DNA of 34,952 bases from positions 1 through 34,952 of the forward strand of contig JAFGIM010000034.1 of assembly GCA_016929605.1 (NCBI GenBank). Reading direction: 5' to 3'. Below are positions 1-8,651 of the stretch, one piece after another. Under the pieces are notes generated by a model, which was not told the DNA's origin, did no database searches, and worked only from the letters and a program-made list of their open reading frames with translations. The translations under genes were made by a program, and so were the position numbers. This stretch comes from Spirochaetales bacterium (GTDB lineage: Bacteria; Spirochaetota; Spirochaetia; Treponematales; Treponemataceae). Position 1 is the first letter of the stretch. Every line of letters begins with the position of its first letter.

Positions 1-152
1 GGGAAATTGAGGGCGAGCGGGTCGGCGGGTTTTCCGGACCGGCGGGCGGCTGTCACGAGCGGACAAGGGCGATGGATCAACACCCCGGAGGGGTGTTTAA
101 CTCCCCGCGATAGTTGTGCTTCTCTTTTACCGTACATTACGCTTGTTTATCA

Positions 153-183
153 CCAGAAAGTACAGTATATTGATACTTACTGG
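153..183. promoter_or_regulatory. Imperfect inverted repeat just upstream of abiE-like start; candidate autoregulatory operator
   Basis: CCAGAAAGTA (153-162) / TACTTACTGG (174-183): 9 of 10 positions complementary, 11-nt spacer; right arm overlaps the SD of the gene starting at 191. Confidence 0.5.
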
Positions 184-190
184 AGGTAAA

Positions 191-781
191 ATGATACAAA
201 CCCACCAGATGGTTATGGATACGCTCTCTACCTATAGCTCTCCCAAGGCGAAATTGACACGCATGGTTTCAAACGGGGAGATGATCCGGATACGGCGCGG
301 GTTGTACATTGATGATCTGTCAATCCCGCGCATGGCCCTGGCACCCGTGATCTATGGCCCCTCGTATATATCCTTTAATACCGCTCTTTCCTGGCACGGT
401 CTGATACCAGAGCGCGTGGAAATTATCGAATCAGCAAGCTTTGGAAAAAATCGTGACAAGACATTTCACACACCTCTTGGTGAGTATCACTACCGATACC
501 TCCCCGCTTCTGCCTATCCACATGGACTGCGTCTACAAGAAGATAGCGGATACCAGTTCCTTATCGCCAGTCGTGAAAAGGCCTTGTGCGACGCCATGTA
601 CAAGGCAGGAGTTCTTGCTCACGAGAAAGATATCGAAGCTCTGCTGATAGAAAACTGGAGAATCGAAATGGAAGACATTGAGTCTCTGGACAAAAACCTT
701 GTCCGCTTCCTGGCACCCCTTTACAGGAAAAAAGCGTTAACCGTATTTGCTTCCTGGCTTGAAAAGGAGTCTCATCCATGA
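191..781 (+). CDS. AbiEi-like antitoxin / transcriptional regulator (type IV TA)
   Basis: ORF track 116..781; ATG at 191 preceded by GGAGG. N-terminal winged-helix-like segment (KAKLTRMVSNGEMIRIRRGLYI) and AbiEi_4-like body (SYISFNTALSWHGLIPE, REKALCDAMY). Directly followed by an AbiEii-like nucleotidyltransferase. Confidence 0.85.
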   Translation: MIQTHQMVMDTLSTYSSPKAKLTRMVSNGEMIRIRRGLYIDDLSIPRMALAPVIYGPSYISFNTALSWHGLIPERVEIIESASFGKNRDKTFHTPLGEYHYRYLPASAYPHGLRLQEDSGYQFLIASREKALCDAMYKAGVLAHEKDIEALLIENWRIEMEDIESLDKNLVRFLAPLYRKKALTVFASWLEKESHP

Positions 782-1659
782 CAGACCTCTCCCCCGTAAA
801 AAAGATGCTTGATGAATACCAGTGCAAGACCAACGAGGATCGAAGCGCTGCCCTCCGTGAAATCGTACAGGAACTAGCCCTTGTTGGCTTATCGCGGACA
901 GACTTTTTCTCGTGCGCGGCCTTTTACGGAGGAACGGCCCTCCGGATTTTTCACGGTCTTGAGCGGTACTCGGAAGATCTTGATTTTAGTCTTCTTACCC
1001 CCCATGCGTCCTTTAGCCTGAATGATTACCTGCCGGCGATTCGTGATGAGCTTGCTTCCTGGGGATTTGAAATGACGGTGGAACAAAAAAATAAAACAGT
1101 AGAGGGTGCTGTTCAGTCAGCCTTTATAAAGGGAGGAACTCTGGTGCATCTGGTAAAGATTGCTGCTGTAGACCCACCCGTGTCAGGTGTTCCTCCCAAC
1201 AGCCTGTTACGGGTAAAACTGGAAATTGATACCGACCCGCCTGACGGTGCACGTTTTGAAACAAAATACCGTTTACGTCCCATCCCCTTCGCCGTTCGAC
1301 TCTATGATCCTTCCTCACTTTTTGCGGGAAAAGTTCACGAAGTTCTGTGCCGGAAATGGAAGGACCGGGTTAAAGGTCGCGACTTTTTTGATTTTCTGTG
1401 GTACTTATCTAATAACATTCCCCTAAACTTGGCACACCTTGAACAGCGCATGCGGCAGTCGGGACATTGGGAGGATGTTCCCTTGCTGGAAAAGAACCTG
1501 AGACAATTATTGCAAGAGCGTTTCGCGACAGTGAATTATGCTAAAGCCAAGGCCGATGCCATTCCCTTTGTACGCGATTCCCGCATGGTTGATCTTTGGT
1601 CCGCTGATTTTTTTATCGCCGTTACCAAAGATCGCTTAAAAATAGCAAATCAAGTTTAA
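778..1659 (+). CDS. AbiEii-like nucleotidyltransferase toxin
   Basis: GGTALRIFHGLERYSEDLDFSL matches the AbiEii/DUF1814 nucleotidyltransferase motif; KGRDFFDFLWYL matches the downstream conserved block. ATGA overlap with the antitoxin gene. Confidence 0.88.
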   Translation: MTDLSPVKKMLDEYQCKTNEDRSAALREIVQELALVGLSRTDFFSCAAFYGGTALRIFHGLERYSEDLDFSLLTPHASFSLNDYLPAIRDELASWGFEMTVEQKNKTVEGAVQSAFIKGGTLVHLVKIAAVDPPVSGVPPNSLLRVKLEIDTDPPDGARFETKYRLRPIPFAVRLYDPSSLFAGKVHEVLCRKWKDRVKGRDFFDFLWYLSNNIPLNLAHLEQRMRQSGHWEDVPLLEKNLRQLLQERFATVNYAKAKADAIPFVRDSRMVDLWSADFFIAVTKDRLKIANQV

Positions 1660-1673
1660 TAAAAGGAAAAACC

Positions 1674-2852
1674 ATGCAGTTTAAAAAAATCTTTACATCT
1701 TTCTTTCTGGCGGTAGTAACCCTGGTAGTTTCTTCTGTAGAAGCCGAAGAAGGGATACATGCGGAATATGTTAGAACCCACAGTGGAGACGGGAAATATC
1801 TATCAGTCTCTCCGGATGGGTCCAAGTTCGCAGTTGTTTTGGGGAAAGTAATTACGATTATCGATTCTGCTACAGGCGAAGTCCTTGCCGACAGCTCCGA
1901 AGCCAACACCGCCTTTGATCCGCGTTCCTTTTGTTGGTCCCCGGATTCTTCCCTGGCCGCCTTTACCGAGGATTATTACCGACTTATGCGGGACAGTGAT
2001 GTGTGGATTCTTACTATAAAAGACAATGCTCTTATCCGTGTATTTGCTGACGATATTCAAAAACCATTTAGAGCGGAAGAAGGGAATTCGGCAACAAATC
2101 CCGTTTGGAGCCCAGACGGGAAGAAGTTATTTGTTTCGTGCGTCGACTATGCCTCGCGCTCTTCGGTAATCAGAAGCATCACCAATCTGGATGAGTCAAC
2201 GGCGGAGGTAGTTTTCTCCGAAACCCCTGAAAACGGTCCCGGCATTTGGAGCAGTATGTTTCCTGTGGGAGATTCTCTTTATTTTTGCCGCCACACTCCA
2301 AAAAAAAATGACGAAGGAGACGGAATCTTCCGCGTTCATCTTTCAAACGGCCACATCGAGACGGTTCTTTCTCCCGATGAAACAAGGGGAGAGCCGCTTC
2401 TTTTGGCTGTGAGCGCTGACGGTACCTACGCACTCGCGATTCACTTTTTATACGCCATGTCTTTTACGTCAACTTTTTTTAATGAGGGAACCGGGGTATA
2501 TAAATCGGGCGTATTTCTGATCGACTTGTCTGATTATTCAAAGAGGCCTTTGGAAATCTGGAAAAGTGGAGACGAGGTATCGCGTATTATAACCGCTTCT
2601 TTTTCCCCCGATGGAAGCCAGGTGGTGTACCTGTTCCAAGAAGGAAAGGACGGTCACATACTCATGATTCAGGACACCAAGGGCGGAGCCCCCCGCGTCC
2701 TCTTTTCCAATGACGAGGACAATACTCTATTGTTCGGCGATTCTGCCGTTTCGTACAAACCGCAGCTCTTTTGGACACGCGGCAACAGGCTTTTTGCACT
2801 GGGAAACAAAGGGGACGCACTCCACGAGTTCACGCTGGTTACAGGTGAGTAA
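1674..2852 (+). CDS. Exported WD40/TolB-like beta-propeller protein
   Basis: N-terminal signal peptide; repeated blades (SPDGSKFAVV, SPDSSLAAFT, SPDGKKLFVS, SPDGSQVVYL). SD AAAAGG before ATG 1674. Confidence 0.75.
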   Translation: MQFKKIFTSFFLAVVTLVVSSVEAEEGIHAEYVRTHSGDGKYLSVSPDGSKFAVVLGKVITIIDSATGEVLADSSEANTAFDPRSFCWSPDSSLAAFTEDYYRLMRDSDVWILTIKDNALIRVFADDIQKPFRAEEGNSATNPVWSPDGKKLFVSCVDYASRSSVIRSITNLDESTAEVVFSETPENGPGIWSSMFPVGDSLYFCRHTPKKNDEGDGIFRVHLSNGHIETVLSPDETRGEPLLLAVSADGTYALAIHFLYAMSFTSTFFNEGTGVYKSGVFLIDLSDYSKRPLEIWKSGDEVSRIITASFSPDGSQVVYLFQEGKDGHILMIQDTKGGAPRVLFSNDEDNTLLFGDSAVSYKPQLFWTRGNRLFALGNKGDALHEFTLVTGE

Positions 2853-2894
2853 AAAAAAACGCGGACTTTGAAAGTCCGCGTGCTATCTTTTTTT
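2851..2894. terminator. Bidirectional rho-independent terminator
   Basis: CGCGGACTTTGAAAGTCCGCG perfect hairpin (2860-2880), T-run 2888-2894 on + side and A-run 2851-2859 on the other, so it works on both strands. Confidence 0.85.
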
Positions 2895-2928
2895 AAGGCC
2901 GCTTTACACTAAACGAACTATACGCATG

Positions 2929-3024
2929 TCACTTAATTTCAAACGTTATTTCTTTATTTGCAAGTTCACTCGGCTTAAGATACTTATAGGTGACGCTCTT
3001 TGCAGTGCACGCAACGGGCACCAT
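2929..3024 (-). CDS. Small downstream ORF, possibly frameshifted (31 aa from internal ATG)
   Basis: MVPVACTAKSVTYKYLKPSELANKEITFEIK*; coding-like composition; open frame extends upstream as EENAQII. SD-associated ATG at 3049 is out of frame by one base. Ends before the terminator at 2851-2894. Confidence 0.4.
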   Translation of the reverse strand: MVPVACTAKSVTYKYLKPSELANKEITFEIK

Positions 3025-3070
3025 GATGATTTGAGCATTTTCTTCTCATACTATTCTCCCCTTTATTATT

Positions 3071-3193
3071 TTAATCCTCGTAAAAGACGTACGGTTTACT
3101 CTGCTCTTCTTGGCGGGCGCGTGCTTCGCTCATATCGACGCAGCTGGCAAGAAACAACATGCAAAACAACAGACATAAAAGAATGTATTTCAT
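3071..3193 (-). CDS. Small (40 aa) predicted lipoprotein, not in supplied ORF track
   Basis: Minus-strand translation MKYILLCLLFCMLFLASCVDMSEARARQEEQSKPYVFYED*: lipobox LASC; strong SD AGGGAGG upstream of ATG (3193). Confidence 0.7.
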   Translation of the reverse strand: MKYILLCLLFCMLFLASCVDMSEARARQEEQSKPYVFYED

Positions 3194-3251
3194 ACGTGGC
3201 CTCCCTTATTACTATATCACAGATTTTATAATTATCGTGTATACTATAGCA

Positions 3252-4730
3252 ATGAAAATTAGCACCCAGTGGCTCGCGCTATGTTTTGTTTTGTCGGTTA
3301 TTTCCTGTGCAAGCTCCAGTCCGGACGAAGATCCGCCAATGGGATTTACCTCATATATAGGACTCAATCATAGCACCGCCCATTATCGCTCATCACCAGA
3401 TGCACCAGCCTATTACATAGACTCACAAAAAGGCAATGACGCCCACGACGGACGTAGCGCCGATCGCCCCTGGCAATCGCTTTCCCGACTCCATTCAGTT
3501 ATTCTTGTCCCCGGAGATGTAGTTCGCTTGTGTCGGGGCTCGGTATGGACAGGAGAAAGCCTCTTCTTTGATAACGGTTCAGCAGGGTCACCACTCAAGC
3601 CGGTTATAATAGAAGCCTATGGGAAGGGAGACCTTCCGCACATCACCAAACCCGCTGCGCTTTGGGACAAAAACAAAACATGGCCCGCCATCAGCTTTGG
3701 CCAAAACACATCAAGCACTGCACCAGGTGCATGGATCAGGATTCTTGACCTTCATGTGTCACACATTCCCGGCGTAGCTATCGCCTTGAACGGTAAATCG
3801 CATGATATTCTAATCGCTGGATGCGAGATATCCCAGTCGGCAATGGGCGTTTCCATCGCGGGAGAAAACCAGAAGGTTATAGGCTGTTATATCCACGACG
3901 GGGTTATGGGAGTGGATAGTGGAGACCCTTCAAAAGATTGGGGTGCCAACGGCGTTGGCGTTCGCGGAAAAAACATCGAGATCGCATGGAACTATTTTTA
4001 TCGATGTATTGCGCCGTCAAAATCGTTTGGCACTGATGGAGGGGCAATCGAGTTCTTTGGGTACGATTCGGATGCCGGCTCCGGATGGGAGTACCTGAGC
4101 GATAACATCATGATTCATCACAATGGATCTGATGGAAGCGATTGTTTTATCGAGGCGAATAGCAAGGTCACCAGGATGCTTCTTTCGTATAACGTGTCCG
4201 TAAACAGCCCAAATGGGGCCCTGCTGTTTCATCTTAATACCATCCGCACCGACACCTATTATCAGGTAACCCTTGCCCATAATGTGCTGGACGCACGAAA
4301 TTCACAAAAGGATGGATGGGGCCTGATCGGCCTTTTAGTGGACTGGAACAACCTTACTTCTCCTAACCTTGCTTTATCCAGCCTTACCGCACGTAACAAC
4401 ATCTTTATTACCAATTACGCCATCATGAGCTGGATAAACCCGATAGGGAATCGACTGGTTCACGACCACAACGTAATTCATCTGGTTAACGACGGACGGC
4501 TTTCGGTCAACAAGGACATATGGCCGGCAAACGGAGAAACCTTAGGCGACCCGCTCTTTACTGATCCTGCATCAGGCGATTATTCTCTTACCGGCAAGAG
4601 CCCTGCAATACGGGCTGGGTTACCAATCGACGGCGATACAAGCTGGAAGGCCGAGGCGCTCGCCGTAGATTTAGCCGGGAAAAGATATCAATTGAGCGAC
4701 ACGGCCGATTGCGGAGCCTTTTCGTATTAG
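3252..4730 (+). CDS. Lipoprotein with right-handed parallel beta-helix (pectate-lyase-like/NosD-like) repeats
   Basis: Start at 3252 gives signal MKISTQWLALCFVLSVISCASS; YYIDSQKGNDAHDGRSADRPWQSLSRL motif typical of extracellular parallel beta-helix proteins; later repeats (IAGCEISQSAMGVSIAG, NIEIAWNYFYRC, NIMIHHN). Confidence 0.75.
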   Translation: MKISTQWLALCFVLSVISCASSSPDEDPPMGFTSYIGLNHSTAHYRSSPDAPAYYIDSQKGNDAHDGRSADRPWQSLSRLHSVILVPGDVVRLCRGSVWTGESLFFDNGSAGSPLKPVIIEAYGKGDLPHITKPAALWDKNKTWPAISFGQNTSSTAPGAWIRILDLHVSHIPGVAIALNGKSHDILIAGCEISQSAMGVSIAGENQKVIGCYIHDGVMGVDSGDPSKDWGANGVGVRGKNIEIAWNYFYRCIAPSKSFGTDGGAIEFFGYDSDAGSGWEYLSDNIMIHHNGSDGSDCFIEANSKVTRMLLSYNVSVNSPNGALLFHLNTIRTDTYYQVTLAHNVLDARNSQKDGWGLIGLLVDWNNLTSPNLALSSLTARNNIFITNYAIMSWINPIGNRLVHDHNVIHLVNDGRLSVNKDIWPANGETLGDPLFTDPASGDYSLTGKSPAIRAGLPIDGDTSWKAEALAVDLAGKRYQLSDTADCGAFSY

Positions 4731-4733
4731 GAC

Positions 4734-5477
4734 TTAGTCCGCAAAAACCGTTAGTCGCTCGGCAGACTGCTCTCCCTCCCGGGCATTAAGAGCAAGACGT
4801 TCATTTATAGAAACCGAATGTTTCCAAAAACTGACGGCCGTCTCAAGATTTCCGCGGGTTTTTTCTATCTCTCCTAAATAGAAATAGGCGTTACACATAT
4901 AGCCTTCTATTTCCGGATGAGCGGTATAGTATGAACTGATAAACTCGAAATCTTGTTCTGCTACCGGACGTTTTTTAAAGGATCCCGGTAGGTTGATATA
5001 AAAGTTCCCACGCATGTAACGAACGAACCATTGGAGATCATGACCGTCAGAAATTTCAACTGCGGTATCAAATGTTCTTATGGCCTTTTTAACCATGGAA
5101 AGTTGTGTAAAAGGATTTCGTGAATCCCTGCTTACCAAAGAGCAACCAAGCCCGTAATACGTCATCGCCAAAACGTTGTTTTTTTCCATTTTTTCAAAAG
5201 CCTTACTATGCTCCACAATCTTTTCTGACGCACCTTCTTCGGGATTTTCCATCGGAGAGGAAAGCGCTGAATACAATATCGCTATTGCAAGATGTGCATA
5301 GTAATCACTCTTGTTCGTTTTTAATCTGTTCTGATACTCCGCAATCTTTTGATGCACTTCTAGTACCGATTTATTAAAATATTCATTAAGCGCAAAACAT
5401 TCTTCCATATCCGTTGCCTGCACAAAGCAGATTGAAACCAACAACCAGCACAGCATCAATAAAGTCTTTGTCTTCAT
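4734..5477 (-). CDS. Exported TPR-like protein
   Basis: Signal peptide MKTKTLLMLCWLLVSICFVQA; helical repeats (YAHLAIAILYSAL, YMCNAYFYLGEIEKTRGNLETAVSFWKHSV). SD AAGGAG. Confidence 0.65.
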   Translation of the reverse strand: MKTKTLLMLCWLLVSICFVQATDMEECFALNEYFNKSVLEVHQKIAEYQNRLKTNKSDYYAHLAIAILYSALSSPMENPEEGASEKIVEHSKAFEKMEKNNVLAMTYYGLGCSLVSRDSRNPFTQLSMVKKAIRTFDTAVEISDGHDLQWFVRYMRGNFYINLPGSFKKRPVAEQDFEFISSYYTAHPEIEGYMCNAYFYLGEIEKTRGNLETAVSFWKHSVSINERLALNAREGEQSAERLTVFAD

Positions 5478-5503
5478 AATAACTCCTTAAATTCCAGTCT
5501 TTC

Positions 5504-6655
5504 TTATAGCCATAGCTCCATGGAAAGCTCTGCTGTCCATGCCTGTCCATACAATGCAAATTCAGTCCATGTAGGCCCGACAGGGAAGGCCACATTCATT
5601 GATACAGTTACATTTTCCCACCCTGAATAAGCGATCTTTGGAACTACAAAGGCTCCAAGATCCTGTAGATTCATCAAGGTCGTTATCGACGCCTCCCAAT
5701 TATCAGTTGTGGGATTAGACAGCCTGAACATCAGATAATGCCGGCCATTTCTTCCCTGATTTCTCACCAGATCCCGATACGAAATCATTTTTTGATAGAC
5801 GTCGTATGCACTTTTGTATTCATCTATCTTGTCTTCCCACTCAGAGAAACTATATCCAGACTGGTTATAATAGTACTCTGCGATAATAGAGGCTTTGGAA
5901 AGATGAACGATAACCCCGATAACATCTTGCATCTTATCCTTTTCGCCCCATACACATTCAGTATGAAACTCTGTGTATTGTCCTATCGTACGCGAGTAGG
6001 TACCGCCAAGACGCCAACGATCATCAAATGATGCGGCAAATCCGAATGTACCCGCATCGCAGGAAATCTCGTAACGGGCAAAACATTGTCGACTTTGCGA
6101 AGAGCATAGATATCGCTCTATAGGGGAAGGCACATCTACTTCGGGAAGAAAAGATAATCCAATAAAACCAATAGAGGAAAAGTATTCCAGATTAAACATT
6201 ATCCTGCCTTCAGAAAATCTGAGTTCATACCCGCGATAATCATCAAGCACAAAATTAATGGGAGAAATAAAATACGAAGGAGAAGCATTTATCCGCTTCT
6301 TGCCAAGATCAAGAAAAAGGCTTCCTTTCCGCAATGAAGTAAAAAGTTCTGCAAGGCAATTATATCCGTCGGGATTATCGTCTGCACGGAAACTACCATA
6401 ATCCGCAAGAAAAAAAGAGGCACTCTCTCCGGACAGATCAAGAGCTAATGTATACCGGCAAGACCCATTATAGCCTTCTTCTGCATTTAAAACGTTATCC
6501 GGATTCAAGGGAGTGTCATAATGAAGAAAACGTTGTATTGATTCTGCGCTTGCAGAAACTTTAACAGGGTCCATAGTGTACTCGGCAAAAATGGTTGTGA
6601 TGAAGAGCAATGCATACAAAAAAATAATTATTACAAATCGTAATTGATGTATCAT
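5504..6655 (-). CDS. Predicted outer-membrane beta-barrel protein (DUF1302/porin-like)
   Basis: Signal peptide; alternating amphipathic strands; LDLGKKRINASPSYFISPINFVLDD resembles the GKQxxxWG..SPTN segment of DUF1302/alginate-export-type barrels; C-terminal LSMELWL strand. Confidence 0.5.
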   Translation of the reverse strand: MIHQLRFVIIIFLYALLFITTIFAEYTMDPVKVSASAESIQRFLHYDTPLNPDNVLNAEEGYNGSCRYTLALDLSGESASFFLADYGSFRADDNPDGYNCLAELFTSLRKGSLFLDLGKKRINASPSYFISPINFVLDDYRGYELRFSEGRIMFNLEYFSSIGFIGLSFLPEVDVPSPIERYLCSSQSRQCFARYEISCDAGTFGFAASFDDRWRLGGTYSRTIGQYTEFHTECVWGEKDKMQDVIGVIVHLSKASIIAEYYYNQSGYSFSEWEDKIDEYKSAYDVYQKMISYRDLVRNQGRNGRHYLMFRLSNPTTDNWEASITTLMNLQDLGAFVVPKIAYSGWENVTVSMNVAFPVGPTWTEFALYGQAWTAELSMELWL

Positions 6656-6665
6656 ACAAATGCTC

Positions 6666-7400
6666 TTACATGCGTAAAAGGAATTCTTTATTGAAAAGGT
6701 TTTCGCTAATCTCTTCTTCTACCATTTCAAGAAATTCGATAACCGTATGACTGTTTTCTTGCACTCGATCGTACAAGCTTGCCTTGGTTACAATGTGATG
6801 ACCGCCCATGTGCTTTCTACCCGAGTAGAAAACGGTTTTTACCAGCTTACCGCTCAATGCATAACAATTAGCTTTAACCGGAAAGCATCCGTTCTTATCG
6901 ACCCATAAAACCATTCGATTATAGGTACACCCTTTCCGCTTGGCGTTTAATTCTAAAACCAGACATTGTACGGATTCATTTTCAATCTGAATTTTTTCCT
7001 CCCCGGTCAGGCGTGGAGTATAATCCGACGAATAACGTACATTCATCACGTCCCCATTGGAGGCTTGTCCCATCAAACGCTGAGATGCAGTAAGCCTGAC
7101 AGGTCGACGAGTTTTTGGAACAAAGACATACATTTCATCATTAACCATCAAAAGTTTTTTACCCCTCATATTTACAGGCTCTTCGTATTGCACCATAGTT
7201 TTATCTACACCTTTAGCGTTCCCGCTCATTTTTGCCCTGTCACACTCCATCCCATCTTTATAATCTGTTATGCTGAGCGTAAATCGAAATGAGCTTGCAA
7301 CGGCACGGCGATTATCGGCGCGCAACAGAATCTCGTCGGCATCAAGGGCATACATAGCTAGCGCAATAAAACAGCATGCCAAAGTTATACAGTACTTCAT
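6666..7400 (-). CDS. Periplasmic LolA-like (outer-membrane lipoprotein-sorting protein-like) carrier
   Basis: Signal peptide MKYCITLACCFIALAMYALDADEIL; VNMRGKKLLMVNDEMYVFVPKTRRPVRLTASQRLMGQASNGDVMNV matches LolA-like PF17131-type proteins. ATG 7400 preceded by AAGGAG. Confidence 0.75.
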   Translation of the reverse strand: MKYCITLACCFIALAMYALDADEILLRADNRRAVASSFRFTLSITDYKDGMECDRAKMSGNAKGVDKTMVQYEEPVNMRGKKLLMVNDEMYVFVPKTRRPVRLTASQRLMGQASNGDVMNVRYSSDYTPRLTGEEKIQIENESVQCLVLELNAKRKGCTYNRMVLWVDKNGCFPVKANCYALSGKLVKTVFYSGRKHMGGHHIVTKASLYDRVQENSHTVIEFLEMVEEEISENLFNKEFLLRM

Positions 7401-7419
7401 ACAAATCACTCCTTTATCA

Positions 7420-8640
7420 TTACATCCAGCGCAAGGTATCTGCGATAGAACAACGAATTGCTTTTACAGCAGGGTACAAAGAAGCGCCTACCGCCACGGC
7501 GACAAAAAACACAGCATAGTAAAGCGCATCCATCATCTGTAATTGAATCATTCCGCGATATGATCGGGTATTCCCCGGTGGCGGCGGCAGCGGGATGCCG
7601 CCTACAGCGTTGATGATTGTTGCTATAATTATTGCGAGGATAAAACCTGCAACACATCCAAACAGTGCAAGGAGAAATCCTTCGCTTCCTAGAATACACA
7701 AGACTTGTCCGCCTCGAGTTCCCAGAGCCCTCATCGTTCCCAGCTCGCGCATACGCTCAAAAACAGACATCAACATGGTATTGAGTATGGCAAACACGAC
7801 AATCACAAGAATTACAATTCCTGCTACATCCATCGATGAAGAATAAAAAGCGCTTGCGCCTCCATAATACGGAACCAGCTCATCCCATCTTCTCCATTCA
7901 AGACCATACCGCTCGCAACACGCAGCAAGATCCTTTTCTATACCAGGGGAAAGAGACGAATCGGAGAGCATCAGGATCAGAGAGTCCACCGATTCGGGAA
8001 CATCAAGCATAATTTGTGCGGTTTCCAGAGGAATACAAGTAAAGGTATTTTCAAGTTCTTCAAGTTGATTACCCATACAGCCACTAAGAGTAAAATCCAT
8101 GGCGTTTATCGCGCCTTCACGCAGAGCAACAGTAACCGTTACAGTATCATCCGGCTGAGCCTTAACCATCGAAGCAAGGCCGGTGCCGGCCAGGAGAGAG
8201 AACTGTTCATTTTTACGCGGAAATCTTCCCTTATCCAGAGATGAAAACGCAAGAAGCTTCTTCTCTTCAGCGTTCCAACCTCCATACCCACACACTGTGG
8301 CGCTTTGCCCGTTATGAGTAAGCAATCCCTCAAACGATAGACGCGGCGCAATAAAATCAACTCCAGGAATAAGAGATAAACTCTTGAGAACCTTTCGATA
8401 ATCAGAGATCACCAAGTCATGACGATTTTCGTTGGAGAGAGAACAGTATCCTTTTTTGAATACCTGGTAGTGACCAATCCCCCCATTGATAATCGATTCA
8501 CGCAAACCCCATAAACAATAATGGACATACCCCCGCGAAAGAAGCAAACAGGCAAATCCAATCAAGACAGTAAGAAGCGTAAGCATTGTTTTCCGTTTAT
8601 GCTTTATCAGGTTTCTAATTCCCATTGTTACAAACAACAT
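7420..8640 (-). CDS. FtsX/LolCE-type ABC transporter permease
   Basis: ILNTMLMSVFERMRELGTMRALGTRGGQVLCILGSEGFLLALFGCVAG is the FtsX-domain signature; start at 8640 (MLFVTMGIRNLIKHKRKT) has SD GGGAGG. Confidence 0.85.
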   Translation of the reverse strand: MLFVTMGIRNLIKHKRKTMLTLLTVLIGFACLLLSRGYVHYCLWGLRESIINGGIGHYQVFKKGYCSLSNENRHDLVISDYRKVLKSLSLIPGVDFIAPRLSFEGLLTHNGQSATVCGYGGWNAEEKKLLAFSSLDKGRFPRKNEQFSLLAGTGLASMVKAQPDDTVTVTVALREGAINAMDFTLSGCMGNQLEELENTFTCIPLETAQIMLDVPESVDSLILMLSDSSLSPGIEKDLAACCERYGLEWRRWDELVPYYGGASAFYSSSMDVAGIVILVIVVFAILNTMLMSVFERMRELGTMRALGTRGGQVLCILGSEGFLLALFGCVAGFILAIIIATIINAVGGIPLPPPPGNTRSYRGMIQLQMMDALYYAVFFVAVAVGASLYPAVKAIRCSIADTLRWM

Positions 8641-8651
8641 ACGAGCCTCCC

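Noticed and set aside
79-97. Hairpin AACACCCCGGAGGGGTGTT as terminator
   Set aside because: No U-tract follows, so not called as a terminator.
2926-3231. 101-aa + strand ORF
   Set aside because: Composition not coding-like; the opposite strand has the better supported small lipoprotein unit with SD and terminator.
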